Origin: Halocafeteria seosinensis
Lineage: Eukaryota > Sar > Bigyra > Bicosoecida
Length of the DNA stretch: 34,621 nucleotides
Direction: 5' to 3'
Assembly (NCBI GenBank): GCA_001687465.1
Contig: LVLI01000179.1
Location: 1-34,621, forward strand
The notes under the pieces were generated by a model. That model saw nothing but the letters and a program-made list of their open reading frames with translations. It was not told where the DNA came from and did not search any database. This document shows positions 19,575 through 30,129 of the stretch, piece by piece. The position numbers were made by a program, and so were the translations under genes. Each line of letters begins with the position of its first letter. The stretch's first letter is position 1.

Positions 19575-20660
19575 CTAGGGATGCCAACGAAAATCCCTCT
19601 GTAACACTCCCTTGATATGACACTCTCCTTGTACGTGAGACAGTGGCCAAGTAGTGGATGCTGCTCGAACTGTCCGGAAGTATCTTACGGCGTCATTGTA
19701 TCTTCGTTGCTCTTTGCAAATATCCCATGCTGTAGAGTGTATCCGAACGCTTTGTCCATACCCCCTCTGGTACGACCCAATGTCCGATTGGGACTTGGAA
19801 AGCCGAACGGCTTCATCATACTCGATATGGAGTCCACAACTTGTTTCATGGCTTCCAGGTTTGCTTACTGTAGTTGACGCCACTACTGAGCAAAGTAATA
19901 TACTCGATCGACCAAAGATTCTTAACAACCTCAAGATGTCCATTCCGCGCAGCCATGTGCAACGGTGTTTCTCCGTTTTCGTCCATGACGTTTACATTGG
20001 CATTGCATTTTTCAATGAGAGTACTGAGGACTTGGGCCTGGGCAGTCTTGGTTGCCTCAAATAGTGGGGTGACGTCGTTCTGCAAGCAAGAAAGCAATTA
20101 CTCAGTCGATCAATTGATTTCAGCATAAGTGAACTTTCGAGAAAACAAGGAGAAAGATGTTCGGGAAACTGGAATCACACTTCGTGTGGCACTTTAATTC
20201 ACCACCATAAGATAGAAACGAGGTGAGGATTGTCACAAACCCAAACAATTCACACCACTGCCGATCACTTTCCAGTTTGCTTTACACCCAGTTCGAGACT
20301 ATTAATCGTTTCTTACCTTGCTTTCGGCCTCGACGTTGGCGTGGTACTTCGTCAATCAACATGCACACCACTTCGTTGCTTCGCGCTCCGGCAGCTTCGT
20401 GCAAAGGGGTTGTTTTCAGCCGGCTGTACCAGAGACAACGCCCATTCATTCATTCATTCATTCAGTAAAAATGGAGACACACCTATCCACCCACATAGGA
20501 AGGCACGTACCCCTAATGAGTAGGTATTGATGTCCAATCCAGGGTATTTGTCCAAGATGGAGGCAGCCTTTTCGGGGTTCGGGTTATACACACAGGCATC
20601 TTCCAACTCGCGCTTGTCCTCCTCGGACAAGGTGACCACAGACTCCGCTTCAGCGGACAT
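19575..20660 (-). pseudogene. Ankyrin-TPR gene with phase errors
   Basis: Exon 1 (20511-20660, minus) starts at ATG 20660 in a good context and encodes EDKRELEDACVYNPNPEKAA and LDKYPGLDINTYSL, an ankyrin-type cap; it ends at a GTACGT donor. Exon 2 (20317-20423) has TPLHEAAGARSNEVVCMLID, an ankyrin repeat, and its end in the next frame reads ANVEAESK before GTAAGA. Exon 3 (from 20079) has DVTPLFEATKTA, then ENGETPLHMAARNGHLEVVK, two more ankyrin units. TPR-like sequence follows to the TAG at 19575 (EYDEAVRLSKSQSD, then RYNDAVRYFRTVRAASTTW). The exon 1/exon 2 phases do not match and exon 2 has a one-base shift near CCACGCC, so the gene is broken as read. Sequencing error cannot be excluded. Ankyrin repeats are protein-binding scaffolds; the partner is unknown. 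Confidence 0.7.
20446..20465. repeat. (ATTC)n microsatellite in ankyrin gene intron 1
   Basis: Four to five ATTC units lie inside the intron between ankyrin exons 1 and 2. Such a run is prone to length change but is intronic. Confidence 0.85.
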
Positions 20661-21235
20661 TCTTACAAGAGATAGAGGCTATGTATAGTCTATATAGGGC
20701 AAGTGAATGGAAGTGACTCCTCGAGGTCTGCATTTCGGAGCATAATACAATTCAGTCCAGATCGCACAGACGCGGCCAGCTACACACGACAAACGCTCAC
20801 TTACGTTTGAATAATAGCCTACGGATAGGAAAAGGTGCACGCCGTGGTCGATCAAATCGGATCTTGCGGCCGGGGTGAAAGTCGACGAAAAGATTGCACG
20901 GTGGTCGGAAAAGTCCATGAAATGATTGTTTGTTACCTTTGGTTGCTGGAAGTTGAAGTTGTGGACGGACGGACGGACGATTCTTCTTCTTCCTTTTCCA
21001 CAGGAATCCATCCATCCAGGAAGGTTCAAATGATCGATTCCACGTCATAGACTAAAGGGTGATTTTTGCGTTGCTCTGCAGCTACAGTTAGTTCTCCCGT
21101 GTTGGTACCGGATGGACACTTGGAGTTTCCGGCTCAAACGGAAGAGAGATGAAGTCTCAATCCGTGACCTACAAGTTGTGGTAGCTCCTCATGATAGAAA
21201 GAGTTAATGTCTGAATATGGGAAGAAACCTGTGAT
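20661..21235. other. Upstream of ankyrin gene; no gene seen
   Basis: Divergent spacer between the ankyrin gene (minus) and the FGE-like fragment. It contains a (GGAC)n run at about 20963-20980 and no frame with a domain. Part of it (20943-20965) reappears in unit 1 at 2753-2775, joined to a different partner. Confidence 0.5.
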
Positions 21236-21379
21236 TCGAACCAGACAACACTCGACAACAAGGAACCTTACTGTATCTCAGCAGAAAACACTCAGCAGCT
21301 TTGGAGGTAGGTACTGGAGAGGATCGATCTTGAAGCGCTGACGACGATGGTATGGAGGTAGATACATGTATTATTCGCC

Positions 21380-21620
21380 CAACTAAGATTTTGGTGGTAT
21401 CCTGTGGTTTAAAGCATTCCTCTTTGGGGACGCAAGAGAAGCCGATGGCAGCGATTCCTGGGGATGGAAGTTTGAAAGAGTTGTCCCGATAAGAATCTAC
21501 AGTGCGGCAGGCTGAGGTACGGCGAACTATCGGATTTTCAAGCTGATACCACGCACCACCATCAGCATCAGTGTGTCCTCGGTGCCTTCCATTTAGACAG
21601 TATCCAACCATCTGAACCAT
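21380..21620 (-). pseudogene. FGE/SUMF1-like C-terminal fragment, copy 2
   Basis: The same pattern as 2930-3190: GGAWYQLENPIVRRTSACR, then SYRDNSFKLPSPGIAAIGF and SCVPKEE. The two copies are about 95% identical over this part, including the Cys after G-F, then diverge. The copy-1 donor-like GTATGT is lost here. It abuts the start of the decarboxylase fragment on the opposite strand. As in copy 1, only the last quarter of the domain exists. Confidence 0.45.
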
Positions 21621-22140
21621 GGCCAGCGGAAGCGCGAATCCCTCTCACAAGGTGGATCTGGAGACTTTTCGGAGAGTTCAGTCGTGGGAGCAATGGCGGT
21701 CTCAAGCCAAGCCAAGGAGATGGTCAATTACATGGCGGACTACTACATTTTCTTGGAAAAGCAGCAGCAGAACTCTGATGAGACGAACTCGCTTCCGGTC
21801 AAAAAGTCAAGCGGAACCGGGATATCTTAAGGTACGTGTGCTCCCTTCACCCTATCAATCAACTGCGATACAGTCTATAAGAACGCCAAAAAAAATTAAA
21901 TTCACGTGCTGATGCCTTCTTTGCAGAATCGTCTGCGTGGAAGCGTACAGGAAGATGCTGAAGCGTTCCAGGACGTACTTCAGGATGTCCAGAAGCATAT
22001 TATGCCGGGTATCACGCATTGGCAGCATCCTAGCTTCTTCGCATACTTCAGCACCAATTCGTCTGACCCAGGAATACTCGGATCTATGCTGAGTTCCATG
22101 TTCAATGTCATTGGCTTTTCTTGAGTGACTAGCCCGGATT
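21619..22140 (+). pseudogene. Aromatic-L-amino-acid decarboxylase N-terminal fragment, copy 2
   Basis: Exons 21619-21831 and 21927-22124 flank a 95-nt intron. It keeps the 12 nt lost in copy 1 (EMVNYMADYYIFLEK in the middle frame) and reads PGITHWQHPSFFAYF where copy 1 has Ser for Trp, so it is the more ancestral copy. It shares with copy 1 the two compensating frameshifts in exon 1, the TGA in place of the Trp after G-F-S (22122-22124), and the break of homology just after T-S-P. The damage therefore predates the segmental duplication. No PLP-lysine region. Confidence 0.8.
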
Positions 22141-22613
22141 TTCGAGCGAGTGTACCACGTACCACCACCTATTCGCTCGGCCGCTTACCATACGAAGAAG
22201 CAACAGATGTACCGGAACCAACTTATTACGTTTTCATTGGTGATTCTGACGCTACGACTTTCATTCCTGTCAATGTCGATGACTCAATCTTGGCTGCCGA
22301 AAGAGGAAAAAATGATTTTGGTTTTACAGCTGATAGCCTCCCGCGAACCTCCCCATTTGACAATGTGCGTCTATATCAAGAGTTCGCACAGCGAAAAGAA
22401 GAAATCTGCATTCTGTCTGAGAGTAGCGAGCGTGGTATACGTGAGAGGATCAGAGTAGTGGGAGAACTTCGTAAGCGGCACAAATTGGAGCAGCGAGGGA
22501 AGGAGCCACCCAAGGAAGCAGAAAGAGCTATACTCGGGGAAGAGAATCTCTCACTGCCAATAGTGCAAAATATCGTGTTTAGTTGCTTCATAATTAGGTG
22601 CGGGGCTCCTTGA
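22125..22613 (+). CDS. Hypothetical ORF following decarboxylase fragment
   Basis: 162 codons are open directly after the TGA of the decarboxylase fragment, without an ATG near its beginning. The best coding-like part is EPTYYVFIGDSDATTFIPV, then DDSILAAERGKNDFGF, PFDNVRLYQEF and a Lys/Glu/Arg-rich helix (RIRVVGELRKRHKLEQRGK). The unit-1 copy is interrupted by a TAC-to-TAA change. I do not recognise the family. It may be an internal exon of a gene, with the frame to 22125 open by chance; an exon starting near 22190 is plausible. Confidence 0.35.
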   Translation: MTSPDFRASVPRTTTYSLGRLPYEEATDVPEPTYYVFIGDSDATTFIPVNVDDSILAAERGKNDFGFTADSLPRTSPFDNVRLYQEFAQRKEEICILSESSERGIRERIRVVGELRKRHKLEQRGKEPPKEAERAILGEENLSLPIVQNIVFSCFIIRCGAP

Positions 22614-22639
22614 TTGGGAATTGACGGTGAAACGGGCAA

Positions 22640-24050
22640 TGGGGCAATGTCAATGATCTACAGGGCCATTGCGAGTTGCCCCGAAGGGCTGATAAGGTTA
22701 CTTGGATTTGTTCCCGTAGGACTCATTGAGGTACCGGAGGGCATAGTTGGGTAAGGACGTCACTTCGCAAACACGGCAACGCTCGAACGTGATCTCAGTA
22801 ATCGAACTTTGCCACGGTTCGGAGCAAGCATTAGGAAGAGATGACAACGACGCTTATGTGCGTGACAAATGCGCTTAGTCAAAGAGAGGCTACGATAGTA
22901 TGGAATGGAAGCTTCTTATCGAAGATATTCAGCACCGCGAGAGAAACATCTCCCAGCTCTCGTCATTTCCTGAAGGGCCTGACGAGCAAATAAACTCTCA
23001 TTTTCTGTGCTCAGCAAATTGGAGCGACAGTGTCGTGAATTGATGTGCACGATGACGAAGTTTTTAACGTCGTTGCACAACAATGAAATTGCGTCTACCG
23101 CAGATAAAATGGAAGCTGGAAAAGTGTGATGATGGTGCGTGGTTTGATCGAAGCAAAGAAAATTGTGGACTCGAGAGACCGTCTCTTGTCTCTGCGAGGT
23201 AGAGTCACCAGAGCCTCCACTACCATACTTTCCAGGGTAGATTACGGCCTCGAACCTCAAGCTTGGATGAACTTGCGGAATTTCCCTGTAATTGTTCTAC
23301 CGGATACGCTCAAACAAGTGACCATCTAGTCATCATCACGTCAACGATATTCTGCTGTCACATCACACAATGGAAGAGTCAACAACAGACGGTATCGGAA
23401 GCAGAGATCCACGGTCTTGCTGATGCAAACGCTGCTTATCGGGTAAGGGTATTCCGTTTGGACGAGCCTTTGGGCCCGCATTGGAAGAGTTGTTATTCTT
23501 TTTTGAAACGCGAAAGAAGCAGACAGGAGCGACTCCTGTATATGGTATGGAAAGCCCCTACTCTCTCAACTCGAGAGGAAGCTACGCAGCGGCATGCTCG
23601 CGACGGTACTAGCACCAATTGACCACGGGGCCCCCATTATTAGGAGGCGGCTGCATGTGTACACCCGTGCAATGAACCCATTACTGAGGCTGAGGATTTA
23701 GATGTTTTCAAACCGAAGGCTCCCCACTGTTACGGTACTGTTCGAATGGAGCCTTCCACTTTGCGTTGCTTCCGTGAGGGTAAGGCAAGCAGATGAAATC
23801 ACGCTCGGAGAACAGAATCTGTATTACGACATGTTTGCGCAACGGTGAATTTGTGCCTTCCAATGATTCTGCAGCGTGGTTCGATCCCTCCGAAATTCCT
23901 TGCCAGGGCAGTAGCTCGACATTCGGATATGCTCAATTTGGAGGTGATGTACTCAAAGCTACGCATAAGCAATTAAATTGGTATGGTGCCGCCATCAGCC
24001 ATCACTACAGTCGCACAATAAGAGTCTTGTCTAACACGAGAAAGTGGTGA
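22640..24050 (+). pseudogene. Unidentified decayed coding blocks, copy 2
   Basis: Counterpart of 4230-5660. Words in order: MIYRAIASCPEGLIRLLGF, LSKLERQCRELMCTMTKF, KKIVDSRDRLLSLRGRV, AEIHGLADANAAYRVRVF, RERSRQERLLYMVWKAPTL and WYGAAISHHYSRTI. They sit in different frames, separated by stops. Their conserved order in both units suggests one long ancestral gene with helical, charged content rather than unrelated chance frames. No function can be given. Confidence 0.35.
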
Positions 24051-24833
24051 TATGGCTCACAGGTGACACATTAATCTGTATTACTAGAATAAACATGTGG
24101 TTTGCCCAAAGCACATCAAGACGAAGTCGACAAGTAGGGCTACGAAATAGATGGTCGGAAACGATGAATCTCGACGGTTGAACTATCGGCAGTGCGATTC
24201 GGCACGTGAGGAATGCGCTGGGCGGAAAACCATGCTCATGGGTGCTAAAAACTTGGTATTGTTCTGGCAAAGAACCCGCCAATGAATGAGTAACGCGAGA
24301 GTACTTCCAATTTTTACAATAACGAATGGAGAGCACTTACTGATTATTTGCCCAGCATTTCGATACTAGCAAACGGAAACTTAAAAGCGGATTATCATCG
24401 CCGCTGGCCAAACTGTTCGAGTTATCTCAATCTCGGGGGCGCTAGTGCTAGGTTAGCAAAAACGCTCTCACTGTCGCTGTACGCACTAACTCTGAAGGAG
24501 GTCAGAAGTTGAATCGTGAAATGCTTACGCAAGAACAAAGCTCGTCGTGTCGTGCGGAATGGTAAATAACCGACCTCGTGGGGGTCCAGTGAGATTAAAT
24601 GGTAGCTGCCAACTTCATGTTTGGGGCACCAGTTTAGATCTCCCCAGACTTGCTTCGCAGCCCCACTCACTATATTATGGTGTGGCAACGGCCTATGCCC
24701 TTATCTGACAATAAAGGTCCAAAGAGTGTTACGTTCTCGAGAAACTGCGCTGTAACACTGCTACATAAATTTTCCGAAACCTATCATCTTCCGCCCTTCT
24801 TGGGAAGTGATAATCGACCTAGACCTACTAGTA
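24051..24833. other. Duplicated sequence without recognisable gene, copy 2
   Basis: Collinear with 5661-6472, with small indels. Nothing recognisable as gene or RNA. Confidence 0.5.
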
Positions 24834-25205
24834 GTGTTCCTCCCGAACGAGGTTGCTAGAGCAGTAAGCACCTACCTACCAAGTTGGTAGAATAATGAAG
24901 GCCTTCCGTTTATGTCTTGCCACAGTGTCATGGGATGTACTGGCTTTCATATGAATCACCTGGGGTTCTTCTGGCAGGAGTGAGCGTGTGCACTAACTGC
25001 AGGACATGTTCCTGTAAGCAATGGACACTTATTTGATTTGAGGAAGCGCGCAGTTAATACAAGCAAGAGTCAAGAAGTAGAGCTACACAGTCATTTTTTA
25101 TCCACGGCATTGAAGCATAAAAGCGTTGACAACGGATCGCGACAAAAAGTGATAAGTGGACGAAGTTTGAGTGCCATGACAATCACGATGACATACCCAC
25201 TACTT
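24834..25205. other. 370-bp segment absent from unit 1
   Basis: Unit 1 passes from CCTACTAG to AAGGAAACTAAAAAG at about 6472, while unit 2 has 370 bp between the same two points. The segment is bounded by similar CTACTAG / CTACTTA words. It has no long frame. It is either a small insertion or the trace of a deletion in unit 1 between short direct repeats. Confidence 0.7.
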
Positions 25206-25210
25206 AAGGA

Positions 25211-25543
25211 AACTAAAAAGAATCGAAGGGACACATAAAGAAAGAGGGTACTCCTCGAGAATGGGCGGACATATATGAAGCTAAGCATGGGAAGATGAAT
25301 CGAATCGCAACAGAGTCAACCCTCTCGCATCAGTTGCTGTGGGTTGTCAGTCAACTTGTCACTGATCCAGATAACCCCTCTGGTCCTGCTATGGAAGTTC
25401 GTTCTGGCATCCATGGGGCTTCCCTCACAGGGCAAGGGATCAAACGGAAGTTTAAGGTCTCAAGCCTTGTTCTAGTTCCTGACGGTGTTAGTGTACAAAA
25501 GGCACAGAAGTTGGAAAAAAGACAGGCGACTATCACGCGATAG
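25211..25543 (+). CDS. Hypothetical small ORF / exon, copy 2
   Basis: Same frame as 6487-6822, first ATG at 25295. The differences from copy 1 are few and mostly conservative until codon 80, where this copy ends in a TAG after QATITR. Presence of the frame in both units with mild changes is weak evidence for past coding. No recognised domain. Confidence 0.35.
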
Positions 25544-25559
25544 ATGATTTCCACAGTGT

Positions 25560-28500
25560 AGTTCTTCATTACTTAAAGAGAGGATACGCCTGTTGCCTCT
25601 CAACGAGGGAACTTTGAACAACGGTGACGAGAGAGGTGTGTCATTCTTTTGAGTGAGGGCGGGAGTACTCAAGTTGAGGATTCAACATTTTTTTCACTGT
25701 GTCAGATGAGTAAGGCAGCGTACTTTTCTTCTTTTTCAAGACTTGAAAGAACGAGACTGCAGCGGGCCTTACTGGTTCGGCAGTACTACTTTGGTTTCCG
25801 TCAATGATGCCAAGACTCCACTTATCCTCCGGAAGCTTGCTTGTTGGTTGAGGACAGAGTGATAGGGTTCTGCGATAACCTGATAGACCCTGGGTTTCCT
25901 ATTCCATTCAAGCATTCAAGCGCGTTTCAAGTATGAAGAACCGTCAGCCGAAGGGAGAGACGAAGGCCGCTGCGCCGTCTGAAAAGAACAACGTGGTGTC
26001 TATGGAAGGATCAGAATTGTCAAGGAAAATTATAGGTAGCAGAAACTGCACCAACGAGCGGGAGCGGTTCAAAAACAGGCCAAAAGAGGCATGCCGTTGA
26101 AAGAAGAACGTCTTCACTCGCCGAAAGTATTGTTCATATGCTTAGCTAGGCTGTATGATTTGGCTGTCCGCGCCGTACAGGCTCTGAGCTATTTCTGGAT
26201 CCGCGATGGGTAACGTCGAAGTAGCCCAACGCTCGGAGTGATGCTACATGATTGGCAGATACTGGTACTTAAAAAAGGGTCTACTTAAGACGAAAAGCAG
26301 ATACGCAAGAATAAAGACCAGTCGCATGAACGAGTTCTCTAATGACTCGGCAGATCAGCTATTGCAAAGATGATAACATAAAGCGAATTCACCCTCTTGC
26401 ATCAGTTGCATAGCATGCTTATTTGGAGTGATGTATTTGAGTCCACGCTAGCAACTAGAGATGTAAGCAGCGCCGCTCGGCGAACTGTCAGAGTCAGAGT
26501 CATAGTCCTGTCGGGAAGTGCTACGCTAGCAGGAAGGAAAACTTTTATCATTGCAGCGGTTCCTTGATAGAACATGGGAAGAGCCCCAACGTTGTCAACT
26601 CGAGACGACGTTACGGAAGCGAAACTAGGCAGCGGCCTGCTTGCATACGCACTTGAGCGTCTTGAAACCGACGTTGCCGCCAGTCGGCTGTGCATCTCGT
26701 ATTATGACAGGCCAATAGATGTACAGCTGCACAATAAAGGCCTTACTGGTTCGGCAGTACTACTTTGGTTTCCATCAATGATGCCAAGACTCCACTAATC
26801 CTTCGGAAGCTTGCTTGCCGGTTGAGGACGGAGTGATAAGGGGTCTACGACAACCTGGTAGACTCTGTGTTTCCTATTCCATCCAAGCATCCAAGTGCGT
26901 TTCAAGAGTATGAAGAACCGTCAGCCGAAGGAAGGGAAGAAAGCCGCTGCGCCGTCTGAGGTGAACAAACGTGGTGTCTATGGGAGGATAATAATTGTCA
27001 AGGAAATTTATAGGTAGCAGAAACTGCACCAACGAGCGAGAGCGGTTCAAAAACAAGCCAAAAGACAAAGAGACATGCCCGAGAGAAGAACGCCTTCACT
27101 AGCCGAAAGTATTGTTCGATTGCTTAGCTAGGCTGCATGATTTGGCTGTCCGCGCCGTACAGGCTCTGAGCTATTGCTAGATCCGCGATGGGTAACGCTA
27201 TGATTCGTAACGGTGAAACGAACCTTGGAGTCCTCTATGTTCAGGAAATTACTACGAGACGAAATCCACACTGCGGCGTTTGCCAACAAGGAGCCACTCG
27301 CATCGCTCTCGTCGAAGTTCTAAACAATGGTTTAGGACGAAAGATATGAACTTGAAGATTTCCGCCGTGATCCATGCACTATGCCGAAGGCTTCCCACTA
27401 TTGCGATACTGCCGAACGGAAGTTGTATGTCCATGGAAGGCATCGCCAGCGCAAAACCTCCCACTTCTCGTTATTACGGGAGAGGCTAGACGAGCAGATA
27501 AAATCAGGCTCAGAGAGCAGAAGAAGTATTGCGAATTGTTGCATATAGACGACGAAATCGTGCCTACCGTGTTACGGAGTCTCCGTAGATAGGGCCTTGT
27601 AGGAATCTTGCCTTCCAAAAAAGGATAGAATGCTAGCTGGCAAACTCAGGGTGAGAAAGGGTTAAGAAACTCCTGAGTATTAGAGACGAGCATTGATCCG
27701 CAACCTGATTTTTACAAATGCGTCAGAAGCAATCCAAGTAGCTGAGGAAGTACCATTGTAAGTCTGGGAAGTAGTCCAAAGCATGGAATGATGGTATATG
27801 ATTGGTCAGGTGGTCTCAGGAAGAGGCTACAAAAGACAGGAGAGAAAAAAAAAAGATACGCAGAAACAGAGACCAGTTGCATGAAGGAATTCTCTGATGA
27901 TTTGACAGAGTGGGTATTGAAAAGATGATAACATAAAGCGAATTCACCCTCTCGCATCAGTTGCGTACTATGCCTATTTGGACTGGGCCACGGAGAACTG
28001 AAACAATCGCCATTGGCTTCATCGGAGACTCGACGCGCACGCCAAGAACCGGAAGAGGGCGCAATTCAAACAAGAGAGCGACAGAAAGAGATGCGATGCT
28101 CCCTTATGCAAGAGCATCGGAGGCAACAAGAGCCGCAATAAGAAGCTGAAGAGAAGAGACACGCCTGAAAGCAGTAGGAGCCGTACTTGTGAGCGACGAA
28201 TTTCTCGCCTCGCCAAACACCTTATTATGCGTGCTCAAGGGAACTGCTCCTCTTGACAACCTACTTGTCCCTTTTTCAAAGGCTCGAATTCACAAGCGAG
28301 CTGTTCGTGTCGTCAAAGTTCTAAACAATGGTTTGGGACGAAAGATATTGTTTCCCCGTGAGCGATGTACTTATTCGAAGGCTTCCCACTATTGCGATAC
28401 TGCGGAACGGAAGTGTATGTGCAAGAAAGACACCGCTAAGGCAAAGCCTTCCACTCCTCGTTAAAATGGCAAAGGCTAGACGAGCAGTTAGAATCACGCT

Positions 28501-29330
28501 CGGAGATCAGAAGTAGTATTGGGAATTGTTGCACAACGACGGAATTGTGTCTGCCACGTTCCAGACCCTCGCTATATAGGGCCTTTATGAGTCTTACCTT
28601 CCGGAAACAGAGATAGAGTAGGGGCTGACAAACTCGGATGAGGAAGGGGGAAGAAATCCCTGGGACAAGCCAGAGCATTAATCCGCAACCTGATGTTTCG
28701 GAAATGCATCAGAAGCAATCGTACTAGCTGCGAAAGAGCAACGTCTACCAATGTAAGCCTGGGAAGTAGTCCAACGCATGGAGTGATACTACATGATTGG
28801 CCGGTACTGGTGCTTAAGAAAGAGTCTACTAAAGACTAAACGAAGATACGCAAGAATAAAGACCAGTCGCATGAAGGAGTTCTCTGATGATTCGGTAGAT
28901 CAGCTATTGCAAAGATGATAACATAAAGCGAATTCACCCTCGCGCATCAGTTGCATACCATGCTTATTTGGAGTGAAGTATTTGAGTCCACGGAGAACTG
29001 AAACAATCCTCCGCCGTGCTCATCGGAGAGTGTACGCGCTTGCCAAGAACCGGAAGAGGGCGCTAGCCAAACAGGACAACGAAAGAAAGAGATATGATGC
29101 AAACTTATCCAGGAGCACTGGAGGCAACAAAAGCTGCAATTGATGAGAAGAGGCACGCCTGAAAGCAGTGAGAGCCGTACTTGTGGGCGAAGAACTTCTC
29201 TCCCCAGCAAACGCCTTATTATGAGTATTAAGTGGAGCTAGTCCTCTTGACGGTCTGCTTGTCTCCTCTTCAAAGGCAAAAGCTCGAATCCCCAAGCGAG
29301 CTATCCGTTATGGCCGGAAACGAGTTTACA
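25560..29330. repeat. Expanded complex repeat block, unit 2
   Basis: About twice the length of its unit-1 counterpart (6830-8700), because modules are repeated. The module beginning GGAAGCTTGCTTG occurs at about 25830 and 26810. The module with AAGATGATAACATAAAGCG occurs at about 26370, 27925 and 28912. The module with CTAAACAATGGTTT occurs at about 27320 and 28320. The longest coding-like frame is 28189-28464 (SDEFLASPNTLLCVLKGTAP ... RIHKRAVRVVKVLNNGLG), whose first half recurs at 8580-8700, 29170-29290 and 33206-33310. The junctions are abrupt, as between 7025 and 7208 in the 25766 join. No transposase, LTR or terminal repeats seen. Confidence 0.6.
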
Positions 29331-30129
29331 GGATAGAAGTATTGGCACGTGAGAATTGCGCTGGACGGGAAATGATGAAATGCTGCACATGCGTGCTACT
29401 TGATAAGTATCGTGGGCAAAGAAACCGCTTTAATTGCATCACCCAACTATGCTATTTCTCAGGAGCAATGAATTTGTAATGCGGGAGGACGTCGATTTTT
29501 CCGATGATGGCTTGTGAGCACTTGCTGACGGCGTGCCCACCATTTCCAAGCTAGCAACTACAGATGTAAGCATCGCCGCTCGCCGAACCGTCAGAAGTCA
29601 TAGGCCTTTCGGGAAGTGCTAGGCTAGCAGGAAGAAAAACTTTCATCATTGCTTCTACAGGAGCGTCGCCATTGTTACTGCTACTAAGTCCCCGACGCCG
29701 CATCATAGTCCACCCATTCCGGGGAAGTTATAAGCGAGCTAGACCTACTGGTGGTGCTACTCGAGGACGAGGCTACACTTGTACGATTGACGTTTCTCTC
29801 GTGGCTTTATAATCCACAGAATTATTTAATTCAGTCCGAAAATAAGCCGTGGATAAAGGGAGGGCTGAACGCTATAGTATGCAACTACTGAGTCCAACGA
29901 AGCCGAGCTTCATGTGCTTCCCAGATAAGTTGGAAGGCTCAGTCTGGATGAACTTGTATCATATTGCATTAAATAAGAGTCAGAACTGCTGTTGGGTACA
30001 TACTTAATTTAGGTAAGATTGTTAAGCTTTGAGTCCCGCTACTGCAACAAATATCACTCCTTAACTACATTGGGCTACACGTCCACATTTCTCTTCATTC
30101 ATTCCTTGAAATGCTTTGCCAAACATGCT
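29331..30129. other. Intergenic, downstream of GLUG gene 2
   Basis: Collinear with 8730-9493, including the last 500 bp before the gene end. It has no gene of its own and is the presumed 3' flank of the minus-strand GLUG gene. Confidence 0.5.
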
